Notes under the pieces: model-generated
Told to the model about the DNA's origin: nothing
What the model saw: only the letters and a program-made list of their open reading frames with translations
The model's database searches: none
Origin: Pinus tabuliformis
Lineage: Eukaryota; Streptophyta; Pinopsida; Pinales; Pinaceae
Length of the DNA: 64,000 nt
Reading direction: 5' to 3'
Assembly (NCBI GenBank): GCA_031772625.1
Contig: CM062820.1
Coordinates: 318,206,545-318,270,544 of the forward strand
Made by a program: the position numbers and the translations under genes
Shown here: piece after piece, positions 43,369-54,961 of the stretch
How the letters are laid out: every line of letters begins with the position of its first letter
Position numbering within the stretch: position 1 is the stretch's first letter

Positions 43369-44580
43369 TATGGAAAATTCAGTGAGGCTGCCTTTGTTCA
43401 AAGGCTTGGGAAATGAGGACCTGGACCAGTTCTGGTTCGTCGTGGAAGCCTTATGGGAAGCTCAGGGCGTTACAGACGATCACATGAAGAAGGTGACATT
43501 GGTTAGTGCTCTGTAGGATCGTGCTAACCTAGTATATCAAGTACTCTAATGATAAATCGAATGCTTGAGTGGCAGAAATCCAGACAACACTGAATAGAGG
43601 ATTCAGTAGGCATAAATCTGAAGCACAGTCTATTGCGGGGTTCAAAGAAGTTGCAATGCAACCAGGCGAGACACCTTGGGAACTCGATCAGAGGTTGAAG
43701 TGTAAAATCCACGAAGCTAACATGAACCTAACAGATGGACAACATCGCATTTGGTTTGTGGCTTCGCTCCTGCCGCACCTAAGGGTTGCACTATCACAAC
43801 AGAAGATAATGACTCAGGTAGAGGCCTTGGAGATTTCCATGAGACTACATGAAACACAATGCAAGATCTAAATCTGGGGGTTCAGCAGATCCATGTGTAG
43901 TTGAAAAATCTTTTCCTTGAGATGCAAAGCTTGAAGTAGGATAGAACAGTTCGACCAGAGGTGCGCAAAGAGGTATGGTGCCTAAAATGCAAGGGTCAAG
44001 GGCATGACAAAGACCATTGCCCGGTCTTTGTAAACTATATTGCAGGAGGAGGACCAATGCCTTTGAGGCCGGAAGCTTAGGCAGGACCAAGCGTGGGGCT
44101 TGCATTGTGGTGCACTATATGTCAGGTAGTAGGAAAACATGCCACAGATAACTGTCATTTGCTGCAGAAGTTTGTACAGACACTACAACAACTGTTCTGC
44201 AACTTTTGTAGGTCAGTAGGGCATGATGAGCGTAATTGTAGAAGCTATGAATTAATGATGGATAGAACTCCTGCCTATAGGGTTTAGGCAGAAACACGAC
44301 CCCCTGACCAGAGCATGGGGATGGCGTGGATAGGCTTTTAGGGGCGCGGACGAGGTCGAGGCGGAGGAGGACCTGGCAGAGGTCAGGGACAACTGATCTG
44401 CTACAATTGCGGAGGACCAGGACATTATGCCCATGATTTCACTAACCCAACACGTCCGTCGTGCAAGTATTGCACTCTGTTTGATCATGAAACAGAAGAC
44501 TGTCCTACGCTGATAGCAAGGATACGTGACAAAGGGAAGCTACCACCTCATCTGACTCAAAACCTGTAGATGGTGAGGTC
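43264..44580 (+). pseudogene. gag: Element C gag: capsid domain and five zinc knuckles
   Basis: Pro-rich start, then MENSVRLPLFKGLGNEDLDQ, FWFVVEALWEAQGVTDDHMK, FSRHKSEAQSIAGFKEVAMQ and PWELDQRLKCKIHEANMNL (Retrotrans_gag pattern). Knuckles: CLKCKGQGHDKDHC (about 43978), CTICQVVGKHATDNC (44110), CNFCRSVGHDERNC (44200), CYNCGGPGHYAHDF (44401, last Cys lost) and CKYCTLFDHETEDC (44463). An RGRGRGGG-like segment lies before the fourth. Stops and a frameshift near 43550. Confidence 0.9.
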
Positions 44581-45420
44581 TGAGCCGAGTGAAGAGGATT
44601 CAAATGTAAATATAGTGCTCTGAAGTGGAATCACAACAGGAGATGACAAGGGGAAACAACCTGAAGACAGTACATGGGTTCGCAAAGCCCCAACGAAGGA
44701 GGTTGAGTTTAATTTGGAGCGTGCACGTGAAACATTCATGGAAGCAAAGAAGAGCTTCGCTGAGGCCTCCACCTCAGGAAGAAAGGATAAGCCTGATCAG
44801 GAGATGGACCCTTCTATGCTTACAACCTTCCTGGAGACCTATATTAAGTTACTACACGGTAGCAAGGCTATGAAGCGGCTACAAGAGCTTATAAATAGAT
44901 GTGCCGGAAACACCCCGAGTGAGCCACGCGTAGTACAAAATATTGGCAAGAGTAAAACAAGGATGGGACGGGGGATGAGACTGACCACGCAGATAAGAGA
45001 GTATGAAATGGATCAGGTTATTTTGGACTTGGGATCAGACACGAATTTCCTACTGAAGCAAACTTGGGAATAGATGGGGAGACCTGCGCTGCGGTGGTCT
45101 CCAATTCAGCTAAGGATGGTGAATCAACATAAAATCATCCCCATGGGGCTGCTACAAGGGGTGACTGTAGATATTGAAGGCACAAGCGAGCTGGCTGACT
45201 TTGAGGTAATAGAAATTGTGGATGACAACAACCCCTATCTTGTGCTCCTGGGAATTGATTGGGCTACTGATATGAATGGAGTAATCAACCTGAAGAAGTG
45301 AAAGATGATATTTGAAAAGAAATCGCTCAGCGTAATAGTACCCTAGATCCTGCTGAGGGATCGTACTATACTGAACCATTCCGCGATTATGAGAGCGATG
45401 ACAATCTGGACTGTATCTAT
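44581..45420 (+). pseudogene. pol: Element C aspartic protease with preceding linker
   Basis: Linker at 44600-44960 (LERARETFMEAKKSFAEAST, KAMKRLQELINRCAG), then the protease: MDQVILDLGSDTNFLLKQTW with active site D-L-G instead of D-S/T-G, IPMGLLQGVTVDIEG, and YLVLLGIDWATDMNGVI. Ends near 45300, followed by LDPAEGS-type sequence. A TAG at 45071 and a few others break it. Confidence 0.82.
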
Positions 45421-46320
45421 AAGATAACAGCGGGAGACCAAGATTGGGTGAATCTGATGGTGGGTGGACGAATTACATGGGATCGCGAGAGTTCTTGCAC
45501 CTTGGACTCTGATGAAGAATTAGAGTGCTGGTAGAATCGGCTACATGAGGTAACTACACTGAGTTGTAACATGATGACCCGGTCGCTGCGCTGCGTGTCA
45601 TAAGAGGTAAGAAATTTTCCCACTTATGATTGCTTGAATGATGTATATTTTTTTGGATGCATTTGAGAGGGAGGTACCAGAAAAACAATGCTTCCAGGCA
45701 TTGGACTAGGCACTACGCGCTACGCCCGCAAGATGGTGGGGTACACACAAAGGATGCTTTGATGATTGGTGCAAATGTAGGATGATGATGAGAACAATAT
45801 TTGGGAAGCCTAAAGTACGAATAATAGAAAAATATGATGGGCATGATGATCTGCGTGTGCACTTGGCCAAATGGGCTCAAGTTTATGGAGAAAAGCTCCA
45901 ACCTGAATGGGTGCACTTGTTCTATCACACCCTAGATGTTGTCTAGATGAATTGGTACATAGAAATGGAGCTCTGCCATGGTACAGGTGAATTGGATATT
46001 CTGCGCGAAGGATTCATAATGACATTCAATTTTGAAGACGGGTTTGACTATATTGATGAGGTGCTACAAGAGGTGAAAGAAACAATCTTTAGGATACTGT
46101 AGGATCCTTTGGTCCTGATTTAGCCTGAGTGGGCTACTCAGTTGAGTCACGTGCTAGAATGCTATAACGTAACCGTTGAAGAAGAGGATGAGGATTTGCG
46201 AAAGGTTAACATCCCTGAAACAGAAGGTCACCGTGAGGTTGAAGGGCTAAAGATTGAGAATCCTAATATGACTACGCTGTAAAACAAGTAAACATTGGTA
46301 CGGAGGTAGAGCCTAAATTC
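45421..46320 (+). pseudogene. Element C: second gag-like domain between PR and RT
   Basis: Between PR and RT. From about 45655 the frame reads DAFEREVPEKQCFQALD, ATPARWWGTHKGCFDDW, IEKYDGHDDLRVHLAKWAQV, EWVHLFYHTLDVV, MNWYIEMELCHGTGELDIL, REGFIMTFNFEDGF. The order (Y-x-G-x-x-D, HL-x-x-W, L-x-x-x-x, NWY, W/L-x-x-L, F-x-x-x-F) is that of the Retrotrans_gag family, as in a capsid domain. It is distinct from the capsid domain at 43370. Stops near 45705 and 45945. Confidence 0.7.
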
Positions 46321-47340
46321 GTGAAGATTGGAGATTACTGGGATGATGCGACGGTGGATAAGGTCGCTGAATTGCTTCGTGAATACCAGGATTTATTCCC
46401 TACCAAGTTTACAGATCTAAAAGGGATAATTGGGGACCTAGGTGTTATGAAGATCACGTTGAAGCCCGACGTGAAGCCGGTTAAGAAAAGACCTTACCGT
46501 CTCAATCTGAAGTATAAGGAGAAGGTTTTCTTAGAGCTAGACAAGATGCTCACGACAAGCATCATTGAGCCTGTGGAAGAATCTGACTGGGTAAGCCCAA
46601 TGGTGGTATAGGAGAAGAAGCAAAAGGATGAAATAATGATGTGTGGATCTCAGAAAGTTGAATGACGCTTGCATACATGATCCTTTCCCGACTCCATTCA
46701 CTAATGAAGTGTTGGACAATGTAGGTGGCTAGGAAGCATATTCCTTCACTGATGAGTTCTCGGGGTACCACCAAATCAAAATCGCGCTGGAGGATAGGTG
46801 CAAGACAACCTTCTCGACTGAGTGGGGTTGTTTTTAGTACACTGTAATTCTGTTTGGATTGAAGAATGAGCCTACGATTTTCTCACGCGTAGTCGTTGCT
46901 GAATTCAAAGAGTTTATTCATAAGTTCCTAGGAGTATACTTTGATGATTGGACTGTGTTTGGACTGGTGAAATGCCATGTAGCAAGCCTGCGCCTAATGC
47001 TAGATACTTGTCGAAGATACCAGACTGCGCTCAATCTAAAGAAGTGCATATTTTGTGTTCCTTTTGGGACCTTGCTGGGTCATGTCATTTGTAGGCAAGG
47101 ATTGATGGTAGATCCCGCGAAGATTGTAGTGATACTAAATTTCGAAGTGCCGAGGAGTGTGAAACAGTTGCGCGCTACCTTAGGACATACAGGATATTAC
47201 AAAAAGTTCATCAAAGGATATGCCCAGAGCACCACGCCTATGGAGAAGTTGAAGAAGGATGTCACATTCTGCTGGAATGAGGACTGTAAGAAGAGCTTGG
47301 ATATATTGAAAGAAAATATGGTCACCGCGCTAGTTTTAGT
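46321..47340 (+). pseudogene. pol: Element C: reverse transcriptase
   Basis: YWDDATVDKVAELLREYQDL, FPTKFTDLKGI, VKKRPYRLNLKYKEKV, VEESDWVSPMVV, then (frameshift near 46630) RKLNDACIHDPFPTPF, YSFTDEFSGYHQIKIAL, TTFSTEWGCF, LFGLKNEPTIFSR and the catalytic loop GVYFDDWTVF (YFDD, both Asp present). Then LGHVICRQGLMVDPAKI and LGHTGYYKKFIKGYAQ. Confidence 0.93.
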
Positions 47341-47989
47341 CTTCCTAGATTGGAAGAAGGAGTTTCATGTACATGTTGATGTGTCATGTATAGCGTTGGG
47401 AGAAATACTGACACAGGCCAGCGGAGGAGACTTGGACCATCCTATCGCATTTGAAAGCAGAAGGTTATCCAAGGCGGAGAAGAACTATTCAACCACTGAG
47501 CACGAAGGGTTAGCTATGGTATATGCGCTCCAGAAGTTTAGACACTACTTGCTGGGGGTCCATTTTAAGATGTATGCAGATCACTTTGCATTGAAATACC
47601 TGGTCAATAAGCCTGTGTTGGGGGGAGAATCTACAGATGACTGTTATTATTCCAAGAATATGATTTTGAAGTTAGTGCGAAACCTGGATGACTGAACGAG
47701 GGACCAGACCATCTGTCACACATCGAGACAGGGGAAGAGCTCATGAATTTGGAGGAAGGATTGCCTGACGCGCAACTATTTGCAGTATGCGTCACGGATG
47801 GTCATTTTGAGGATATCATACACTTCCTAACGACAGGGATTGCCCCGGAAAGATATACCATCCAGCAGAAGGAGTTAGTGGTGCGTGCGATAGAATTTTC
47901 TGTCATTGTCGGGCATCTATATAAAATGGGGTCCAATGAGATATTACAACGCTATGTACCAGAGTTTGAAATAAGCAGCATCCTTGCAG
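47341..47989 (+). pseudogene. pol: Element C: RNase H and tether
   Basis: FHVHVDVSCIALGEIL (Asp), ESRRLSKAEKNYSTTEHEGL (Glu), GVHFKMYADHFALKYLVN (Asp in YADH), so the three main residues are visible. Deletion or frameshift near 47640-47695, then LEEGLPDAQLFAVCVTDGHF of the tether. A separate aRNH is not seen in element C. Confidence 0.9.
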
Positions 47990-49056
47990 ATGCTCATGGG
48001 CGTATCGCAAGAGGACATTAGGTAGGGAGAGACACCGCGCAAAAGATTCTGCACATAGGGTGGTGGTGGCCAACCCTCCATCAGGACTCAAAAGAGTATT
48101 GCAAGGCATGTGATGTGTGTCAAAGGACTAGCAGGCCATCGTGGAGGGATGAGATGCCTTTGAATCCACAAACGTTGCAACCCTTTGAGAAATGGGCAAT
48201 AGATTTTTTGGCACCCATTTAGCCCCAAGGAAATACAAGAGCAAGGTACATTATCACCGTGACGGAGTATTTGACTCGTTGGGGGGCGGCACAACTTGTG
48301 AAGGATTGCAGAGACGCGACTGCTGCAAAGTTCCTCTTTGAGAATGTATTGACGTGATTTGGTTGTCCAAAGATTTTGATGAGTGATCGCGGTACGCACT
48401 TTATGAATGAGATGATTAGCGCATTAATGGAGGAATTTCAGGTATATCACCAAAAGAGCACACCTTATCACCTACATGCTAATGGGATGGTGGAAGCATT
48501 CAGTAAAGTGCTGGAGAATGCGCTGACCAAGGTTTACAATGATCAGTGAAGTGATTGGGACTTACACATACATGCAATACTATGGGCCTCTCGGACAACA
48601 CGTAAGAAGTTGACTGGAAAAACTCCCTTTAGTCTTGTCTATGGTGTTGAAGTGGTAATGCCTATGGAATATATTGTGCCTAGTCTGTGAATAGTGATAC
48701 TCACAAGTATCACGGATCGCGGAGCCCTGGAGGAAAGGCTCGTACAACTGGATGAGCTTGAGGAAGAGAGATTTCTGGCTGGATTTCACCAATAGGTCCA
48801 AAAGCAGTGTGAAAAAGCATGGCATGATCGGCATATTACGCTGTGCACCTTTAAGGTAAATGACTTGGTTTTGTTATACGATAGCAAGTTTAATAAATTT
48901 CCAGTGAAATTTCAAATGCACTGGCTAGGGCCCTATGTCATTAAGGAGATTACCGATGGAGGAGTGGTACAATTGGTCAAGTTGAATGGAGACCCCTTCC
49001 CAGGAAAGGTGAATGGCATTCGGTTGAAGCCATACAGTGACGGTCCAACCATGTGA
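47990..49056 (+). pseudogene. pol: Element C: integrase
   Basis: Zinc region AHGRIARGH and WWWPTLHQDSKEYCKACDVC; core FEKWAIDFLAP (Asp), [13 protein letters not shown] (Asp), [16 protein letters not shown] (Glu); C-terminal domain FKVNDLVLLYDSKFNKFPVK, MHWLGPYVIKEITDGGVVQL, end NGIRLKPYSDGPTM. All three D-D-E residues present; five or so stops (for example near 48019, 48220 and 48549). Confidence 0.93.
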
Positions 49057-49578
49057 CTAGATGAAGGTAGCATAGTCTTAGTACTCCAGGCAGCTGGAAG
49101 GAGGCCTAGGAATATAAACTACACTGCCCAAGTTTAGGAGCTACGTGATTTGAGGATTATGCGAAGCAAGGAAGTGTCACAGGGTTCACGACAATGCGAA
49201 GGGGGGTGTGATACCCAGGGAGAAATCACGCAGGTTGGTCGAAAAGTGACCATTAAAGTCACTGTTCATGATTTGATGGTATAAATGCGACCAAATGGAG
49301 TGGGTGGCCAGCATTAAAGGCAAAATTTAGGGGTCACATCCTTGAAGATCTATATCCAATCCGACATTAATAAACCGAATTTTGGGGAAATGGTCGGATT
49401 TGAATTCAAAATGCCCTATAAATTACAAGTGGGTGTCCAACGAAAAACAGATGGCATTTTGAGAATTGAGTTGTTGAGCTCTCAAGCACTCATGAACTGA
49501 GAATTGTTTGAGGCTTTGAAAGAGACTCCAACATTTGCAAACTCATAAGAGACATCATGAGCACTGTTCGAAAGCGTT
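49057..49578 (+). promoter_or_regulatory. Internal PPT-like tract and TATA-like box before the extra ORF
   Basis: No gene. GCGAAGGGGGGTGTGATACC at 49197-49216 has the form of a polypurine tract followed by TG, although the real 3' LTR starts 3.2 kb later. GGTATAAATG at 49279-49288 is TATA-like and lies about 290 bases before the ATG of the extra ORF. The stretch may be a promoter for that ORF or a relic of an older LTR boundary. Confidence 0.45.
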
Positions 49579-52351
49579 ATGTCGGCACCCATAGAAGCTA
49601 TAAATAATGAATTCAAGGAATCGGTGCCGGAAGTTGAGATGGAGGTAGAAGTAGCTGCCCCAGAGGTCGTCGAAGTACTAGCCGAAGTCCCTAAATCACC
49701 AAGGACACCGAGACCAAAGAATACGCCAACCAAGGAGACCGCCAAGGATAAAAAGGGCAAGTAGCCTGCCATACCGGTGCGCACATCACCAAGGAGAAAC
49801 CCACTGAAGCCCACCGCACAGGAGAAGGGCAAAGCCATAAATTTGGAGCTGGAGGAGGAAGACATTGAAGACATCTTGATGGATGATGAGGATGTGGGAG
49901 TTGAAGTAGAGGAGGTTGAAGTCCAAGGTGCGGACCCTATCACTTGGTTGCCTATGTATGTCCCTCCATGCAAGCCCAAGACTAAGGTGCTGAAAGACAT
50001 CGATGAAGTTCCCACACCTGGCGATCGATTAGCTGATACGTTGCATCATTGATACGAATACCGGGATGACCGCATTGGAGCCATGGAGGTGGCTTAGAGG
50101 AGTAGACAAGGCAGGGTTTCTCAACCTGCTTTGGGTGTCAGACTACAACTGCACCTTGGTGACAGTATTGGTCATTAAGCATCTGCTGTGCTTAGTGCAT
50201 GATGGGTGTCTATGGTTGGAGGAGCCAATACCCATCAAAGATAGATTGATTCATAGGATAAAACGATTACCGTATATGGGAGAGAATCCAGCCTGTCATC
50301 GCGCTAGCAGCCCAGTGCACCGAAGGAGTCCAGTTCAACTAGTCGGACTACCTTCGCGGAGAGTTCCTAGCAAACTGTTGTGAAGCACAGGAGCTCAGCA
50401 AGACGTTCCACTACGCGTGGCTCTTGTTGTCAATTGCACTGGTAGTGTGGGAGCTGCCAAAGAATAGTTAGTTCCCTTCAGTCATGCTAGACCTCCCAGA
50501 AGTAGCGAAGTACACTTCGCTGTGGGCGACCAAGGACACACAGCGAGTCAAGGGCAGCAAGGTCTTTTGGATCTTGATGGAGATGAACATCTACACGGCC
50601 ATCAATCAAAAACCATGATTTTCACTTACGGTGTATGCCAACCTGTAGGGCTACATAGAATTAAAAGTAGACTTCCATCATGTATCCATTAGGGCGCGGA
50701 AAGGCCCTCTGCAAAAATGGTATGACTTGCCTTATCTGGCAACAGATGACACCATTGATAAAATACTTGATCAATGGCCAGTAGAATGGCACTCTACAAC
50801 AAACTTGGTGGTGTGAGGAAGCAAGTCCACCACATAGAAAAAGAAGGAGGAGGCCAACCTAAAGATGACTCAACTGGCCGAAAAGAGAAAGAAGGAGGCG
50901 GATGACAAGGCCCAGACGGAGTGTGAGGCTGCGCAACAGACAACAAAGCAGACGGGTGGGATGGAGCGAGGCTCTAATAAAGGCATGAGGTCGCCTTCAC
51001 CTAAGACAGAGGAGGAGACAGACAAGCAGCACGGCACAGACCCACAAGAGACGTCTGCCCGCATCAAGTGCCTAAGGGAGGTGAAGAAAGGAGGGTTCAG
51101 GAAGGAATGAAAGGCTACAAAGACATCATTGGACCCCATCACACTAATAGAGGGCGATTTGCATGATATCAGTGACATAGTGAGGGATTTAACCATGGAG
51201 GCCCTACAACAATTTGATCAGTAGTAGTAGCAGACAATCTTGGGGGTATCCAGATAGGTTTGTAGGCACTGCAGACCCGTGCATTGCAGGTTGGCACAGT
51301 GCCTACCATCCTTGCCATCGGCACTTTAGAGGTTGTCGAGATGCTGCAGGCAAAGGCCTCCACTGCGATAATGTGCCCGATGGAGTACTGACAACAGAGA
51401 ATGAAGCTAGCAAGCCCACTGTCAGCGCCCTAAAGAGAGTAGGGTTGAATCTGGTAGCGCTCCCGCGTGAAGTGCTCTTGCAGGATGGAGTGATTGTTGA
51501 GCTGAGGGCCCATGAGCATCGCACCCTCCAGGTGATTAGTGAACAATGGATCAACAACACGCAGATGGCACTAGAACGATATTCTGCCATTGCCACTGAG
51601 ACCGAGGTGACCAATCAGAGCAAGCGCATTATGTAGGTCTTCGAGGAGGCATGATGAATGGTGCTAGAGTTAGCCATTCCAGAGGAGGAGCCAGTCGAGG
51701 TGTGCATCCACAAGCTAGCCATAGTGGTGTGCGACGCTTGTATAGAGATGGTGAGGGTTCACCTCGAGTTGAACCTACAAATCAAAAAATTACAGTTGAA
51801 TGCCCAACCTTCAACTCCGCCCAAAGTGAAGGAGTAGTGAGCGACTGCCATCACAGAAGCAATAGCGGCGGTGGATAGTGTAGTAGTAGACTGCACGCAA
51901 CTTTTTGAGCAGTTGTTTGAGGTCCTAACAAGCTTGTAGGAGGACCCCAATGTCCAACAACTAGAGATGGAAGCGCGTGAGCTACAACATCGCTATGATG
52001 AGGTTAAGGGCACAACGCGAACCGTCACGCTGACATAAAGGCTGGCAAAGTTGCAGGAGGGCCAAACAACTAAAGGAACAGGTGGATGCAACGATGCAGA
52101 AGGAAGCAGTGTTGAAGGAAAGACTGAAGCCCTGGATGGATGAGGCTTACACAGTGACAGGTTCTATTGAAGGAAAGCTTGCGACTCTGCAAGTGACGTA
52201 GCAAAAGCTTCAGGTCGACAGCTCAGGAGCAGTGACTGAGCAGATGGTCGAAGACGTGAAGCAGGTGGTAGCTCAGTGCATTGCCAAGGTTGCGGCCATA
52301 TGGGTCGAGTTGGAATGGCTTCGAGAAAAGATCTCCACGCCTACTGAGTGA
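49579..52351 (+). pseudogene. Element C: extra ORF after integrase
   Basis: About 920 codons with stops and one or more frameshifts. N-terminus acidic then basic and Pro-rich (VEMEVEVAAPEVVEVLAEVP, RTPRPKNTPTKETAKDKKGK), then DPITWLPMYVPPCKP. A globular part follows: FLNLLWVSDYNCTLVTVLVI, DGCLWLEEPIPIKDRLIHRI, TFHYAWLLLSIALVVWELP, YTSLWATKDTQRVKGSKVFW, LQKWYDLPYLATDDTIDKIL. From 50865 it is charged and helical (EKRKKEADDKAQ), ending VAAIWVELEWLREKISTPTE. No env-like signal peptide or transmembrane segment that I can see, no known catalytic motif. I do not recognise the family. Compare 16447-19980. Confidence 0.6.
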
Positions 52352-52373
52352 CTCGATGGTGAGTCACGATGTT

Positions 52374-52386
52374 TGTATTGGGGGCC
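52374..52386 (+). promoter_or_regulatory. Element C polypurine tract
   Basis: GTATTGGGGGCC directly before the TG of the 3' LTR. Confidence 0.6.
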
Positions 52387-53358
52387 TGTTGGGAACGGGA
52401 TCCCCAAGGACAGTTTTGGGGCTAGAAGCCCATGTTTTGAGTCGAATTTTGTAATAAAATAGTAAAGTCTCCACATTTTGTGGTTGCGGAGTGTGAAGGT
52501 GTCATGAGTCATAAAGGGTTGTCTGCCCTTAGTTTTGTAAAGTAAATTTGGCTATAAAATATCTACCCATGGTCTGCGGACCATGGGATTGTATAAAAAG
52601 AGCTAAGTAAGTAAGCTTTAGGTAGTGGAGATAATTCTTAGAGAGTGATAACTTTGAAGTAAGAAGTCTAAGTTTGGGTCATAGCGTAGGTAGAGTCTCC
52701 GTAGCTGAGTACGCAAAGGCCTAGGGTGGAAGTCAACAACTGAGTGCATGGACCCCTGCATCTATGTGTGCAGGGTGGATAGAGTCTATAATCACTTGAA
52801 AGATATCAATAAAGAGAAGTATTCTGAAAATTCTATGTCTTTGTTCCTGTTAATGCATCTTGACATGTTATGTATGAATTTCATTTATAATTCTTATATG
52901 ATGTGTGAATGTATGTAATTACGTTGGTTAAGTGAACGCAAATAAGAACATTTGTTTACATGGTGCTAACTATGTTTGTCTAATAAGATAAGTAAGACAC
53001 TCGAACTAGTTTGGGAATCTGCACAGTACGTTGCCATAGCAGCGTGAAAGTACCTAAATCGCAGGTTAGGGCTGTGCGAAGGTCAATCGTACATTTTTGC
53101 GGAGGTACTGAAGGGCGGAATACAGGGCTAGTCTGGCAAGCCCTAGAGCTAAGTAATCTGCACGAAGGCAGGAATAGGAGGAATAATCTGACATCACGAC
53201 CATATCAGGGTGCGGAAACCTGGTTCCAACATCCCCCCATACTGTTTCGGGTGAGACTTCGGTCTGCGCTCCATGGGCTGATGCCGAAAGGGCCAGTAGT
53301 GTAGGGATTTGTTTGGCTAAATAACGTTGAACCTGGGTTAGGCCCCCTCAAGCCAACA
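52387..53358 (+). repeat. Element C 3' LTR
   Basis: 972 bp, TGTTGGGAAC to AGCCAACA, partner of 29890-30834 plus 42580-42600. TATA-like TATAAAAAG at 52592-52600, just after a hairpin-forming CCATGGTCTGCGGACCATGG at 52567-52586 that is incomplete in the left LTR. Confidence 0.93.
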
Positions 53359-53363
53359 ACAGG
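53359..53363 (+). repeat. Target-site duplication ACAGG, right copy
   Basis: Perfect match to 29885-29889. Confidence 0.9.
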
Positions 53364-53904
53364 CACTTGGGTAAATTAGTGCATTGTTAAACATTTTGGC
53401 AATCATAGAATTCAACTGTGAATGAATTTGACATTTTCATTGCATTATGAAGTTTGGTAGTTACAAATACTTTGGCAGTTCGTTTTAGTGGTTTAAATCT
53501 AGGGTTGTATTCCCTAAATTTGAATAGATGCCAATGAAGGTAAAGATGCATAATCTAAAGAGTTTTGATTGCCAATGTATGAAAATGTAAAAATACATAA
53601 CAAAATATATAAAAATAGTCACTTTGAATTTCAAAAAAATATTTTGGCACTAATTCTAATAAAATTGATAGTATAAGAGAGAAAGTGAGAGAGCTGCTAG
53701 GCAAATATAGTTAAAACCTGCTAAATGGAAACGTTCTGCAGCATACAGAGAACTATGAGATAAAAGTTTGTTGTTTGAGAAATATTGCAAAAAGGAAGGT
53801 ATAGAGGATCAAAAACTAAAAAGGTATAACAAAGAAAATGTCAGGTAAATCAACAAGAAGAAATTTGATATCTTTTATTAGGGGATTGAAGTCTCCTTCA
53901 CGTA
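53364..53904. other. Continuation of the host sequence of element C
   Basis: AT-rich, no gene. Before element C inserted, this was contiguous with 29884. It may be the rest of the LTR that starts at 28691, but I cannot show an end for it. Confidence 0.4.
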
Positions 53905-54958
53905 TGTTACACTAAAAAATGTCACCATGACTATTTACAGTTAGTATGGCTCAATCAACAGTCATGCTACCCTCTTAGGCAAGTCTTATGCCTCTGCTAT
54001 CCATCTCAAACTCAAAGAAGAGAGAAAGTCTTGTAAAAAATGTGTTTATCTCTGGGGACGCAGGTTCTCTCAAGCCTTACCTGCGGGGACGCTCACAATG
54101 TTCACAAAGTCTGCGTCCTTGGACGCTCTGTATGTTAAGGGACAGGTGCGTCCTTCTGTAAAAGGCAAAATGCGCGAGTTTCATCTTTAAAAAGTTACTT
54201 GTGGTTACTTCTAGAACTTTCTAGAGGTCGGTTTGATGAATTGGATGCGCCTCCAGTTGGTTCATGTATCTCTATTAAGGGGGAACTTATCCCATCAATA
54301 AGGGAGCTATCCCACCCAAAGAGGGGGATTATCCCATTGATGGTGGACCTGAATAACCTCTTTACAGCACTATAAATAAAGACATTGAGCCAGAGGGAGG
54401 AGAGGTTGGAGCTATACATTTTCTTTGGGTAAATGCTGCAGGAATTAGGACTCTCATTTAGAACCTTGTGAGGAGAGATTGTCTTTGCTTGATTCTACTT
54501 GGAAGTGGGTGAGCTTTGTCAAAGTAGAGGAAAACCCTTGATGGACCCTGGGAGGAACTTGCACAACACCAAGGCCCGGTTGTAAGAGTTTCTTTGTTTC
54601 GTTATTAATACAAACTGGTTTATTTTTCTCAATAGCTTGTGTTAATGAGTTATTTCATGTGTTCCTTGGTCTGCATGTTGAATATATGTTTTATTATATG
54701 AAATGCAAGTGCTTGGTAATTGTTTGATTGTTTGTGGTTGCAGGAATTGATGTGAAGGAGGAGCTCATCCAGATCGACAAGGACGGACTACAACAACAGC
54801 GTTTTGGAATAAGGTAAGCCTAAACACTTGTAGTTTTCATGTTTTAAAAAGGTATATTTAGAGAAAGATCACTCCATTTTGTCTTGTTTGTCGCTAGAGA
54901 GTTTAGACTCCTAGGGAGGTCAGTTGTGTCCGCACAAACGACTTTTTCCGCCACGACA
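53905..54958 (+). repeat. LTR D, same structural type as family A LTRs
   Basis: TGTTACACTAAAAAATGTCA to CCACGACA, 1054 bp. Shares with LTRs A1 and A2 the opening TGTTACA followed by TGTC(A/G)C, a CTTCTAGA...CTAGAGG(T) stretch, a TATA box (TATAAATA at 54371-54378), GGTTGTAAG near 54580, a GGTAAG stretch near 54813 and a TGTCCGCA-type element near the end. An R-U5 region and a PBS follow, so it is a 5' LTR. Confidence 0.75.
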
Positions 54959-54961
54959 AAT

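Larger units (their letters stand above)
29890..53358 (+). mobile_element. Element C: plus-strand Ty3/gypsy, split by element B
   Basis: LTR (29890-30834 plus 42580-42600) - PBS - ORF0 - gag with five zinc knuckles - PR - second gag-like domain - RT - RH - IN - extra ORF - PPT - LTR (52387-53358). Without nested element B it is about 11.7 kb. Ends TGTTGGG and CCAACA, perfect ACAGG duplication. LTRs differ at about eleven positions in the first 145 aligned bases, so it is older than B. Family not named. Confidence 0.9.

Noticed and set aside
49197-49216. 3' end of element C at the GGGGGG-TGTGATACC border
   Set aside because: The LTR pair with perfect target duplication puts the end at 53358; the tract is reported only as PPT-like.
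49482-50015. Ser/Thr-rich open frame of 177 codons on the minus strand
   Set aside because: Mirror of the Glu/Val- and Pro-rich start of the element C extra ORF on the plus strand; composition follows from the opposite strand.
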